Below are positions 48,586 to 57,144 of a DNA stretch of 64,000 nucleotides, piece after piece. A model generated the notes under the pieces. The model was given only the letters and a program-made list of their open reading frames with translations. It was not told where the DNA came from and made no database searches. Numbering within the stretch: position 1 is the first letter of the stretch; every line of letters starts with the position of its first letter. The stretch spans positions 620,001 through 684,000 of the forward strand of contig NZ_CP053825.1 of NCBI RefSeq assembly GCF_013372105.1, in the 5' to 3' direction. The position numbers were made by a program, and so were the translations under genes. Source of the DNA: Campylobacter armoricus. Lineage in GTDB: Bacteria; Campylobacterota; Campylobacteria; Campylobacterales; Campylobacteraceae.

Positions 48586-48801
48586 ATGGCTACTTTTAGC
48601 AAAGATGAAATTTACACAGCCACCGAAGTGGTAAGAAATTTCAGCACTATGCTTGAAAAAACTAAAAAAAACGAAAACAATAGAGTGGTGATTGTAAAAA
48701 ACAATAAATTTGAAGCTGTGCTTTTGAGTTTTGAAGAATATGAGCGTTTAAGTGAAGCTGTAGTGCTTTTGGAAAAGATTTATGAAGATAAAAAAGGCTA
48801 G
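48586..48801 (+). CDS. Phd/YefM-like orphan antitoxin protein
   Basis: This 71-residue protein resembles Phd/YefM antitoxins: YTATEVVRNFSTMLEKTKKNENNRVVIVKNNKFEAVLLSFEEYERL gives the DNA-binding N-terminal fold, with a short acidic/basic C-terminal helix. No toxin gene of the usual size is adjacent; the next gene is a hydrolase. C. jejuni has a small gene at the same place between ddl and the hydrolase, so it may have been recruited as a regulator. It lies two bases after ddl. Confidence 0.65.
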   Translation: MATFSKDEIYTATEVVRNFSTMLEKTKKNENNRVVIVKNNKFEAVLLSFEEYERLSEAVVLLEKIYEDKKG

Positions 48802-48803
48802 AA

Positions 48804-49547
48804 ATGGCAAAAACTAGAGTATATTCTAATGGATATTTTTATAATTTAAGTTATGAGCTTATTAATTCAAAATATGATAAAACTATACTTATTTTACATG
48901 GTTGGGGTGCTAATAAAGAGCTTATGAAGCAAGCTTTTGAAAAGCCTTTGAGTGATTTTAAGCAAATTTATTTGGATTTACCTGGTTTTGGAAATTCAAG
49001 CATAGATGCACCTATGGACTCTTATTCTTATGCAAAAGTTGTAGAAGACTTTTTAATAACAATAGAACAAAAAGTGGATTTTATAATGGGGCATTCTTTT
49101 GGTGGAAAAGTTGCGACTATTATGTGTCAAAATTCTAATTTTCAAGGCTTGATTTTACTTTCAAGTGCAGGTGTGATTTTGCCAAAAAGTTTTAAGGTGA
49201 GATTTAAAATAACCTTGTTTAAAATTTTAAAAAATCTTCCTTATGGGGATTTTTGGAGAAAATTTTTTATTAGTAAAGATGTTCAAGGTATGAGTGAAGT
49301 GATGTATGAAACCTTTAAAAAGGTTGTCAATGAAAATTTGGAAAATGAATTTCAAAAACTTAAAAATTCTATTTTAATTTTTTGGGGTAATGAAGATAAG
49401 GCTACACCATTAAAAAGCGGTGCAATCATTCACTCTTTGGCACAAAAAGGAAAACTTTTTGCACTAGATGGGGATCATTTTTTCTTCTTAAAGCATGCTG
49501 GTTTTATAAGTGAAAAAATACACGAGGAATTTTTAAAAAATGATTAG
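48804..49547 (+). CDS. Alpha/beta hydrolase
   Basis: This 247-residue protein has the alpha/beta hydrolase fold: LILHGWGANKEL for the oxyanion region, nucleophile MGHSFGGK (Ser in GxSxG), Asp in WGNEDKATP, and His in LDGDHFFFLKH. The substrate is unknown. It is coupled to the murF gene, which overlaps its end by eight bases. Confidence 0.85.
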   Translation: MAKTRVYSNGYFYNLSYELINSKYDKTILILHGWGANKELMKQAFEKPLSDFKQIYLDLPGFGNSSIDAPMDSYSYAKVVEDFLITIEQKVDFIMGHSFGGKVATIMCQNSNFQGLILLSSAGVILPKSFKVRFKITLFKILKNLPYGDFWRKFFISKDVQGMSEVMYETFKKVVNENLENEFQKLKNSILIFWGNEDKATPLKSGAIIHSLAQKGKLFALDGDHFFFLKHAGFISEKIHEEFLKND

Positions 49548-50940
49548 TATGATAGCCTTCTTAAGCTTAAATTTTTTGCTTGGTTTTTACTTAATTTTGA
49601 CTTTACAATGGCATTCTTATAAATTTTCACGCATAATTTTGCATTTTACTAAGCCATTGTGGCATTTGTATTTTTTAATTATTCCTTATTTTGCTTTTGT
49701 GTTTTCCTTATATAGTGGAAATTTTTATTTATATTTTATAGTTTTTGCTTTATCTTTGTTATATGGCGGATATTTATATAAGAATTTGGATAAAAAGTTA
49801 GTTTTTACTGCTAGAATTAAGCGTTATTTTTTACTTTTATCACTCTTTATTTTAGTATTTATGCCATTCTTTTGGATGGGTTTAGAAGCTTTAATAGTTA
49901 CTTTTTTGCTAAGTTTTTTTATAGAAAAGATCAATCAAAAACATTTTATAAATAAAGCAAATAAAAAAATTCAAGGTAATCAAAACTTAAAAATTATTTT
50001 AATTACAGCAAGTTTTGGAAAAACTAGTATTAAAAATTTTTTATATGAACTTTTAAAAGATGAATTTAAATGCTATAAAACTCCAAGAAGCGTAAATACT
50101 TTTATGGGTATAGTTAGAGATATTAATGAAAATTTAGAAGATAATACTCAAATTTATATCGTAGAAGCTGGAGCAAGAGAGCAAAATGATATTTTAGAAA
50201 TTACAGAGTTTTTAAATCCTCAAATTTGTGTAATAGGTGAGATTGGTTTAGCCCACTTAGAATATTTTAAAACACAAGACAATATTCGTAAGGCAAAACT
50301 ACAAGCTTTAAAGTCTAAGCGTTTAGAAAAATACTTTTTACATTCAAGTACTTTATATGAAAATGAGTTTTATGATAAGTGCTTAAGTGATGTTAGGGCA
50401 AGTTTAGATGGTTTAGATTTTAAAGTAAGATTAGATGATAAAAAATATATCTTCCATGCAAATTTATTAGGCTCTTTCAACGCTTATAACATCGGTGTGT
50501 GTGTTTTACTTGCATATTATTTTGGTATAGAAATAGAAAAAATTATTAAAAGTGTATCTAATCTCAAAGCGGTTGAACATCGTTTGCAAATAGTTTCTAA
50601 GGAGCCTAAATTTATTATAGATGATGGTTTTAATGGAAATTTTAATGGTATGAGTCAAAGTTATGAGCTTTGTAAAAATTATCAAGGAAGAAGAGTTTTG
50701 GTAACTCCTGGTATAGTTGAAGTAAATGAAGAAGAAAATATAAAATTATGTAAAATTATTAATGAATGTTTTGATTTTGTGATTATTACTTCAGAAGCTA
50801 ATAGTGTGATTTTGCAAAAACATATCACTTTGGATTTTTTTGTATTAAAAGAAAAATCTAAATTAGTGCAAACTTTGGCAAAATTAACTAAAAATGGAGA
50901 CTTGATTTTATTTTCAAATGATGCACCAAGTTTTATATAA
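49540..50940 (+). CDS. murF: MurF-type Mur ligase with an N-terminal membrane region
   Basis: This 466-residue protein begins with about 140 residues holding four or five hydrophobic helices, then a Mur ligase core with ATP motif TASFGKTSIKNFL (about 152-164), the EAGAREQNDI acid region, and a C-terminal ligase domain (VEHRLQIVSKEPKFIIDDGFNGN). MurF adds D-Ala-D-Ala to UDP-MurNAc-tripeptide; ddl, which makes that dipeptide, is just upstream. The usual MurF N-terminal substrate domain is replaced by membrane helices, so it acts at the membrane. C. jejuni's copy is called murF. Confidence 0.82.
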   Translation: MISMIAFLSLNFLLGFYLILTLQWHSYKFSRIILHFTKPLWHLYFLIIPYFAFVFSLYSGNFYLYFIVFALSLLYGGYLYKNLDKKLVFTARIKRYFLLLSLFILVFMPFFWMGLEALIVTFLLSFFIEKINQKHFINKANKKIQGNQNLKIILITASFGKTSIKNFLYELLKDEFKCYKTPRSVNTFMGIVRDINENLEDNTQIYIVEAGAREQNDILEITEFLNPQICVIGEIGLAHLEYFKTQDNIRKAKLQALKSKRLEKYFLHSSTLYENEFYDKCLSDVRASLDGLDFKVRLDDKKYIFHANLLGSFNAYNIGVCVLLAYYFGIEIEKIIKSVSNLKAVEHRLQIVSKEPKFIIDDGFNGNFNGMSQSYELCKNYQGRRVLVTPGIVEVNEEENIKLCKIINECFDFVIITSEANSVILQKHITLDFFVLKEKSKLVQTLAKLTKNGDLILFSNDAPSFI

Positions 50941-50970
50941 AACCATTTAGTTAAAAAGGCCAAATGGTTT
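50939..50970. terminator. Hairpin between convergent murF and flgH
   Basis: AAACCATTT (50940-50948) pairs with AAATGGTTT (50962-50970) around a 13-base loop that contains the flgH stop. It sits exactly between the two convergent genes and ends in T/A-rich sequence in both directions. Confidence 0.5.
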
Positions 50971-51652
50971 CCATAAATTTTGTTCCCCAAGGTTTGCGGG
51001 TTGATTTGTCTATATCACCTTCTGTTTTATAAAGAATTTTTGCATCAGCTATATATTTGCTATCTATCATATTGTCTTGAGAAATATCATAAGGTCTTAT
51101 AACTCCGCTTAGTTGAATGATTTGCTTTTCGCCATTAATTAAAAGCTCGCGACTTCCCTCTATGAAATAATTTCCATTTGATAAAACTTTAATTACTCTA
51201 GCAGAAATTGTAGTTTGAAAATTTTCACTTCTAGTTTGAGAGCCTGTACCTTGATATTGTGAAGTGCTTGTTGTTGTATAACCTACATTAGTATAATCAT
51301 TTAAAAAATCTCTAACTTTACTAAGCCCCGCACCAGTAGTTATTTGACCTCCACCTAAATTGGCATTATTATTTTTGCTTGTGGCTTTGGAGCCTTGTGA
51401 GTTTTGTGTAGCATTTTCTCTAATAACTACTGTTACCAAATCATTAACATTCATAGCTTTTTTATCAGAAAATAAAGGATTATCTCCTTTGCCAAATAAA
51501 GATCCGGGATTGCTTTGAGTATTATTATTTTGTTTAGGAGCTAACTCTTCAACATAAGCAGGTGGTTTCATGTTAATATGTGGATCAACAGTTGCACTAC
51601 AACCAAACATTACAAAAGGTAACAAGTAAAAATTAACATTTTTAAATTTCAT
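50951..51652 (-). CDS. flgH: Flagellar L-ring protein FlgH
   Basis: This 233-residue outer-membrane lipoprotein has a signal peptide with lipobox VMFGC (Cys about 18) and the conserved core SLFSDKKAMNVNDLVTVVIRE-like segment (as DNPLFSDKKAMNVNDLV), QTTISARVIKVLSNGNYFIEGSRELLINGE and IIQLSGVIRPYDI. It forms the flagellar L-ring in the outer membrane. It is transcribed alone, away from the pta-ackA pair. Confidence 0.94.
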   Translation of the reverse strand: MKFKNVNFYLLPFVMFGCSATVDPHINMKPPAYVEELAPKQNNNTQSNPGSLFGKGDNPLFSDKKAMNVNDLVTVVIRENATQNSQGSKATSKNNNANLGGGQITTGAGLSKVRDFLNDYTNVGYTTTSTSQYQGTGSQTRSENFQTTISARVIKVLSNGNYFIEGSRELLINGEKQIIQLSGVIRPYDISQDNMIDSKYIADAKILYKTEGDIDKSTRKPWGTKFMETIWPF

Positions 51653-51738
51653 AGCTTTATAACCTTATATTATTGTGATGAATTTTAGAATTATTATATT
51701 ACAAAAAAACAACTATTTTGTTAAAAAAAGAGGAAAAA

Positions 51739-53208
51739 ATGAAATCCATGTTTTTATTAAATTGTATTGATGAAAAATTTTTGGCACAATCTTTAAAGAA
51801 AATTCAAGGCAAAATAGCTTTTTATTTTCCTGTTTTTTGTGAAAAAAATAAAGAAAAAATTGCTTCAATGTGTTCAAAGATAAATTCCAAGCTAGATTTT
51901 TTTGGTAGTTTTGAAAAAAATGATTATCAGGTTAAATTTACTCAAAATCCAAATAATTTTTTTAAAAAAATTATACAAGATTATGAGAAAATTAAAAAAG
52001 AAAGTGATTTTGTTATAGTGATTGGGATAGATGATTTTGGTTTAATGGGGGATTTAAATTTAAATATTGTTTTAGCTAAGGAGTTAAACACTCCATTATA
52101 TGCAAAAAGTCAAGATGAAAATTATACTATGCTAAATTTCTTATTAAGTCAAAAGCTTAGCAGATTTGTTTTGTTAAAAGAAAATGAAGATTTTACTCAA
52201 GATTTATTGCAAGAATATACCTATAAAACTCAAGCAAGATTTTCTTATGAGCTTTTTGAAAAAGCAAAAGCGGATAAAAAAATAGTAGTTTTACCTGAAA
52301 GTTTTGATGAGAGGGTGTTAAAGGCAAGCGAGTTTTTAATGCAAAATGGGATTGTTGATTTGATTTTGTTGGGTGATAGTAATGAAATTTGTGCTAAAGC
52401 TAATAGCTTAAATATCAATATTGATGGCGTGCGTATTATTAACCCTAAAAATTCTCAATATAATGAAGAATTTGAAGAGCTTTTGTATGAGGCTAGGAAA
52501 AGCAAAGGTATGAGTAAAGAAGAGGCTAAAAAACTTGTACAAGATAAAACATATTTTGCAACCTTGCTAGTGCATACTCAAAAAGCCCATGCTATGGTAA
52601 GTGGTGCAAGTACAACTACTGCTGAAACCATTCGTCCTGCTTTGCAAATTATAAAAACAAAACCTGATGTAAGCTTAGTTTCTGGTATGTTTTTTATGTC
52701 TTTAGAAGATAAAGTTTTGGTTTTTGCTGATTGTGCTGTTATGCCAAATCCAACTCCTGAGCAACTTGCTGAAATTGCTTATGTAAGTGCAAATAGTGCT
52801 AAGGCTTTTGGACTTGAACCTAAAGTAGCTTTACTTTCATACTCTAGTGGGGATAGTGGGAGTGGGGTTAGTGTAGATGCAATTAGAGAAGCTACTAAAA
52901 TAGCTAAAGAAAAATATCCTCAACTCAAAATAGAAGGCCCTATACAATTTGACGCTGCTTATGATATGCTAACAGCAAAAAGCAAAATGCCAAATTCTAA
53001 AGTAGCAGGAAAGGCTAATGTGTATGTATTTCCTGACTTAAATGCGGCAAATATTTGCTATAAAGCAGTGCAAAGAACAGCAAATTCTTTAGCTATTGGT
53101 CCGATTTTACAAGGACTTAAAAAACCAATTAACGATTTAAGTAGAGGTTGCTTGGTAGAAGATATCGTTAATACTGTGATTTTAAGTGCTATTCAAGCAC
53201 AAGAATAA
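51739..53208 (+). CDS. pta: Phosphate acetyltransferase
   Basis: This protein of 489 residues converts acetyl-CoA to acetyl phosphate. The catalytic PTA/PTB domain fills about residues 170-489 (VVLPESFDERVLKASEFL, TETIRPALQIIKT, ALLSYSSGDSGSG). The N-terminal part is a short P-loop-like region rather than the full E. coli set of domains. ATG 51739 with AGAGGA is preferred over an in-frame TTG upstream. ackA follows after eight bases. Confidence 0.93.
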   Translation: MKSMFLLNCIDEKFLAQSLKKIQGKIAFYFPVFCEKNKEKIASMCSKINSKLDFFGSFEKNDYQVKFTQNPNNFFKKIIQDYEKIKKESDFVIVIGIDDFGLMGDLNLNIVLAKELNTPLYAKSQDENYTMLNFLLSQKLSRFVLLKENEDFTQDLLQEYTYKTQARFSYELFEKAKADKKIVVLPESFDERVLKASEFLMQNGIVDLILLGDSNEICAKANSLNINIDGVRIINPKNSQYNEEFEELLYEARKSKGMSKEEAKKLVQDKTYFATLLVHTQKAHAMVSGASTTTAETIRPALQIIKTKPDVSLVSGMFFMSLEDKVLVFADCAVMPNPTPEQLAEIAYVSANSAKAFGLEPKVALLSYSSGDSGSGVSVDAIREATKIAKEKYPQLKIEGPIQFDAAYDMLTAKSKMPNSKVAGKANVYVFPDLNAANICYKAVQRTANSLAIGPILQGLKKPINDLSRGCLVEDIVNTVILSAIQAQE

Positions 53209-53216
53209 GGAGAAAA

Positions 53217-54401
53217 ATGAAAATTTTAGTTTTAAATTCAGGTTCATCTTCGATTAAATTTAAACTTTTTGAAAAAGATGAAGCTTTGGCTTCTGGTTTG
53301 GTGGAAAAAATAGGCGAACAAAATTCTACAATAGAACTTAAAGATTTAAAAAATGGTCAAAAATATAAAAAAGAGCTAGCGATTAAAGATCATGAGCAAG
53401 GTATAGAATTAGTAAATGAGCTTTTTGCTCAAAGTGGAATTTTACATGATTTAAATGAACTTGATGGATGTGGGCATAGGATAGTTCATGGAGGTCCAAA
53501 TTTAACTAAGCATTGTTTAGTAAATGATGAGGTTTTAAATGAAATTGATAGGGTTTCTCATATAGCGCCTTTACACAATCCTGCACATTTAATAGGCATT
53601 AAAACTATGATAAAAGCAGCTCCAAATGTTCTTAATGTTACTGTTTTTGATACAGCTTTTCATCAAAGTATGCCAGATTATGCTTATATGTATGCTTTGC
53701 CTTATGAATTTTATGAAAAATATCAAGTAAGAAAATATGGTTTTCATGGTACTTCACATTCTTATGTAAGCAAGCAAGCTGCACATATACTTGGTAAGGA
53801 TACTAATGAGTTTAATGCAATTAGTGCTCATCTTGGAAATGGTGCGAGTGTTTGTGCTATAGAAAATGGAAAATGCGTAGATACTTCTATGGGTTTTACT
53901 CCGCTAGAAGGTTTGATTATGGGAACTAGATGTGGAGATATTGATCCTGCTGTATTACCATTTTTAGCAAAAGAATTAAATTTAAATCCAGCTGATTTAG
54001 ATACTATTATGAATAAAAAAAGTGGTGTTTATGGAATTTGTGGATTTAATGATTTTAGAGATATAGAATCACAAATTGAACAAAATAATGAAAAAGCAAG
54101 ACTTGCTCTTGATATGTTTTGTTATCGTTTGAGTAAATATATTGGCTCTTATTTTGCGATTTTACCTAGAGTAGATGCTTTGATTTTTACGGCTGGTATA
54201 GGTGAAAATGATGATATTGTTAGAACAAAAGTATGTCAAAGATTAGCACATTTAGGATTTGATATAGATTTAGATAAAAATACACAACTTAGAAATGGTG
54301 AGATTAGCAAAAAAGATTCTAAGATTAAAATTTTAATTGTTCCAACAGAAGAAGAATTAGAAATAGCTAAAATAACCACAGAACTTATTAAAAATAATTA
54401 A
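53217..54401 (+). CDS. ackA: Acetate kinase
   Basis: This 394-residue enzyme makes ATP and acetate from acetyl phosphate. Motifs are VLNSGSSSIKFKLF, HRIVHGGPNLT, VFDTAFHQSMP, AHLGNGASVCAIENGK and FTAGIGEND. It pairs with pta in one operon for overflow acetate metabolism and acetyl-phosphate control. The stop lies within a terminator hairpin. Confidence 0.96.
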   Translation: MKILVLNSGSSSIKFKLFEKDEALASGLVEKIGEQNSTIELKDLKNGQKYKKELAIKDHEQGIELVNELFAQSGILHDLNELDGCGHRIVHGGPNLTKHCLVNDEVLNEIDRVSHIAPLHNPAHLIGIKTMIKAAPNVLNVTVFDTAFHQSMPDYAYMYALPYEFYEKYQVRKYGFHGTSHSYVSKQAAHILGKDTNEFNAISAHLGNGASVCAIENGKCVDTSMGFTPLEGLIMGTRCGDIDPAVLPFLAKELNLNPADLDTIMNKKSGVYGICGFNDFRDIESQIEQNNEKARLALDMFCYRLSKYIGSYFAILPRVDALIFTAGIGENDDIVRTKVCQRLAHLGFDIDLDKNTQLRNGEISKKDSKIKILIVPTEEELEIAKITTELIKNN

Positions 54402-54428
54402 CCTTGAGTTTGGTACTCAAGGTTAATT
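54396..54428. terminator. Strong bidirectional terminator between ackA and metQ
   Basis: A 14-bp perfect stem (54396-54409 with 54415-54428) encloses a five-base loop, with A-rich and T-rich flanks on both sides, so it can stop transcription of ackA (+) and metQ (-). The ackA stop codon is inside the stem. Confidence 0.85.
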
Positions 54429-55199
54429 TTAAAATGCAGGAATTACTGCGCCTTGATATTTTTCATTGATAAAATCTTTTACTTTTTGACTTTGCAAAGC
54501 CTTTACTAAAGCTTTTATTTTAGGATTGTCTTTATTATCTTGAGTAGTTACTAAGATATTTGCATAAGGACTTTCTTTGCTTTCTATTAAAATAGAATCT
54601 TTTACCGGATTTAAACCTGCAGATAGGGCATAATTTGAATTAATCACTGCAAAATCAACATCATCTAAAGCTCTTGGAAGTTGTGCTGCCTTTAGCTCTT
54701 TAAATTTGATATTTTTAGAATTATCTTTAATATCAAGTGGAGTTTTTAGAGCAACATTTTCAAAACTTACCAACTTGGTATTAGCGATAATATCCAAAGC
54801 TCTACTTTCATTTGTTGGATCATTAGGAACTGCTATAGTAGCATTTTGTGGAAGATCTTGGATATTTTTATATTTTTTAGAATAAACTGCCATTGGTTCG
54901 ATGTGAATTTTTGCAACGCTAATTAACTTTGTGCCTTTGTTGGCATTAAATTCATCCAAATAAGGCTGATGTTGGAAGAAATTTGCATCAAGTTCCTTGC
55001 TATCTGTGCTAAGATTTGGTAAAACATAATCATTAAATTCCTTAATTTCTAGCGTATAGCCTTCTTTTTTTAACAAATCTTTTGTTTGTTCTAAAATTTC
55101 AGCATGAGGAACAGGTGTGGCACCTACTATGATAACTTCATTAGCAAATAAACTTGCACCTAAAATTATGCTTGCAACGAGTAATTTTAACAATTTCAT
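54429..55199 (-). CDS. metQ: Methionine ABC transporter substrate-binding protein MetQ
   Basis: This 256-residue NlpA-family protein has marks VIIVGATPVPHAEIL, DANFFQHQPYLDEFN, VAKIHIEPMAVYSKKYKN and DFAVINSNYALSAGL. It binds methionine for MetNI. Its signal peptide (about 1-19) ends in FANE with no Cys, so unlike E. coli MetQ it is not a lipoprotein and should be free in the periplasm. It is last in the met operon, after an inserted glycosyltransferase gene, and may have its own promoter. Confidence 0.9.
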   Translation of the reverse strand: MKLLKLLVASIILGASLFANEVIIVGATPVPHAEILEQTKDLLKKEGYTLEIKEFNDYVLPNLSTDSKELDANFFQHQPYLDEFNANKGTKLISVAKIHIEPMAVYSKKYKNIQDLPQNATIAVPNDPTNESRALDIIANTKLVSFENVALKTPLDIKDNSKNIKFKELKAAQLPRALDDVDFAVINSNYALSAGLNPVKDSILIESKESPYANILVTTQDNKDNPKIKALVKALQSQKVKDFINEKYQGAVIPAF

Positions 55200-55232
55200 T
55201 TTAACTCCTTTTTATAGTTTTTAAAATGCTTG

Positions 55233-55238
55233 ATTATA
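55233..55238 (-). promoter_or_regulatory. Possible -10 box for metQ
   Basis: On the minus strand TATAAT lies 34 bases before the metQ start, after a T-rich stretch typical of Campylobacter promoters. It would let metQ be expressed apart from the genes upstream. No -35 consensus is seen. Confidence 0.4.
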
Positions 55239-55269
55239 TTGTAAAAATATTAATAAGGTAGAAAAAGCT

Positions 55270-56475
55270 TTATTTTAGTTTATTTTTATATTCTTTAGCA
55301 AATTTTTTCAAATCTTTTATAAAGTTAATATACCCCCCCCCATACCAATTTTTTTGAGCACTTATGAGAGATTGTCCGATTTTATAAGAATAGGTATTTT
55401 GATTTTTTATACCTTCACTTTTATAATCATCATAGCTTGATAAAGGTGGAAGTTTAAGATAAGGTTTTGTTTTTAAATCTTTTTGATATTGCTTAGCAAG
55501 TTTTGTGTGTTTATAATAAATCTTTAATAAAGTAAAAGGCAATATTGGAAGTTTTTTCTTATTTTTAGTACATTCTATAAAAGCATAACCTAATTTATAT
55601 GATAAGTGATATCTTACTCTTGCTTTTGCTTGAGTATTGGTAGCTTTTACTCCATCTAAATATTCACTACCACCAAATTTCAACCATTTTTCATAGTATT
55701 CTTGCCATTTAGGCCATGTTTGATTGCATAAAATATTATTCCAAAAACGATTGTTGCTACCTTCTGCATGTGTTATAGATGCCTTTTGTGATAAATTAGT
55801 TCGATAATCAATATTTCCATTATAAGTATCTTTTAAATCTTTTATTTTAAACTTGTATTCTAAAGCTAGTAGTGTAAATAATCCTTGATCGTTTAAATTA
55901 TGAATATTCTCATTTAAATGTTTATAGATAAATTGATAACATTGTAAAGGATTTGGAATAAGATCGGTAAAGACCAAAATTCCAGTTAAATATGTTCGCT
56001 TTTTATGATGCTCTTTTTTTGCAGGCAAGCTTTCAATAAGTAAAGTTTTACCCAATCTTGCACCAAAATGATATTTTCTAGCTCTTAATTTCCTAAGTTC
56101 ATCTATGCTTTTTAAAAGTAAAACATCAAAATCAAGATAAATAATACTTTCACACTCATGTAAAAACTTAAAAGCTTCAAATCTAGCAAAAGCCATATGT
56201 GTCCATCTTTTTAGGAAAAATAAATCACTAATATCATTTTGATTTTTTTCAAGAGTAGCTAAAAAATCTTCTTGAGTAAAAGGAATGAATTCAATTATTT
56301 TATCTTTAACGATTTTTTTCATGATATTTTGATCATTTAAGCTAAAACCATCATGTAAAATATAAAATATATCTACCTTCTCACTCATAACATCCATGAT
56401 ATTAATGAGTAGGGTTCCTATGGTAAAGCTTGAATTTTTAGTTGCTGCTAGTAAAATACCAAGTTTGTGTTTCAT
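55270..56475 (-). CDS. Glycosyltransferase family 8-like protein, candidate phase-variable
   Basis: This 401-residue protein begins LGILLAATKNSSFTIGTLLIN and has a DxD-type motif in YLDFDVLLLKSI (near residues 124-135), the metal and nucleotide-sugar site of GT8/GT-A enzymes. It has no signal peptide. A run of nine G (55333-55341) encodes Gly379-381; the frame is intact at G9. Length change there would end the protein 16-18 residues early. It is probably a lipooligosaccharide or capsule sugar transferase. It sits inside the methionine transporter operon, four bases after metI, an unexpected place that suggests acquisition. Confidence 0.75.
   Translation of the reverse strand: MKHKLGILLAATKNSSFTIGTLLINIMDVMSEKVDIFYILHDGFSLNDQNIMKKIVKDKIIEFIPFTQEDFLATLEKNQNDISDLFFLKRWTHMAFARFEAFKFLHECESIIYLDFDVLLLKSIDELRKLRARKYHFGARLGKTLLIESLPAKKEHHKKRTYLTGILVFTDLIPNPLQCYQFIYKHLNENIHNLNDQGLFTLLALEYKFKIKDLKDTYNGNIDYRTNLSQKASITHAEGSNNRFWNNILCNQTWPKWQEYYEKWLKFGGSEYLDGVKATNTQAKARVRYHLSYKLGYAFIECTKNKKKLPILPFTLLKIYYKHTKLAKQYQKDLKTKPYLKLPPLSSYDDYKSEGIKNQNTYSYKIGQSLISAQKNWYGGGYINFIKDLKKFAKEYKNKLK
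55333..55341 (-). repeat. G9 homopolymer tract (contingency locus candidate)
   Basis: Nine consecutive C on the + strand are nine G on the coding strand of the glycosyltransferase gene. G runs of 8-12 are the standard slippage sites for phase variation in Campylobacter. No other G or C run of this length was noticed in the window. Confidence 0.9.
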
Positions 56476-56478
56476 TAT

Positions 56479-57144
56479 CTATCTTTTGGTGATTTTGTAA
56501 AGTATATTTCCTATAAATTGTATGATTTGCACTAGCACAATCAAAATAACAACAGTTTGGATCATAATATCAGTTCTAAAACGCTCATAACCATAGCGAA
56601 TAGCTACATCACCCAAACCTCCACCTCCAACAGTTCCTGCCATAGCAGAAAAACCAATAACTATGATTAAAATTAAGGTAACACCATTAATAATACTTGG
56701 TAAAGCCTCATTAAACATAACTTTAAAGATAATTTGTGCTTTGCTAGCTCCGTAAGATCTTGCTGCTTCTATAATACCAGGATCAATTTCCTTAAAAGCA
56801 CTCTCAATCATTTTAGCTAGATAAGGTGCAATGCCTATGGTAAGTGGAACTATGGTAGCAGTTGTACCTATGCTAATACCAATAAGATATTTTGTAAAAG
56901 GACTTAAGACTACAATAAGCACTAAAAAAGGAAAAGATCTTAAAATATTTATAATAAAATCAAGCACACTATAAATGTTTTTATTTTCACATAATCCATC
57001 TTTATCTGTGATAGTAAGCACGATTGCAGGGATAAGTGCAATTAAAAAAGCTAAAAAAGTAGCTGTAAAACTCATATAAAGAGTTTCTAGTAATGCTGGG
57101 TAAAGTATATTTTCAAAATTTCTTAAGATTGCTTCTAAATTCAT
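56479..57144 (-). CDS. metI: Methionine ABC transporter permease MetI
   Basis: This protein of about 221 residues has five helices and the permease EAA loop EAARSYGASKAQIIFKVMFNEALPSI. It forms the MetN2I2 importer. I chose ATG 57144, which overlaps the metN stop (TAATG) and has GGGAG upstream, over an in-frame TTG at 57159. Confidence 0.92.
   Translation of the reverse strand: MNLEAILRNFENILYPALLETLYMSFTATFLAFLIALIPAIVLTITDKDGLCENKNIYSVLDFIINILRSFPFLVLIVVLSPFTKYLIGISIGTTATIVPLTIGIAPYLAKMIESAFKEIDPGIIEAARSYGASKAQIIFKVMFNEALPSIINGVTLILIIVIGFSAMAGTVGGGGLGDVAIRYGYERFRTDIMIQTVVILIVLVQIIQFIGNILYKITKR

Noticed and set aside
50682-50990. Minus-strand frame overlapping murF and flgH ends
   Set aside because: It lies antisense to the conserved murF C-terminus and has no start signal or recognisable domain.
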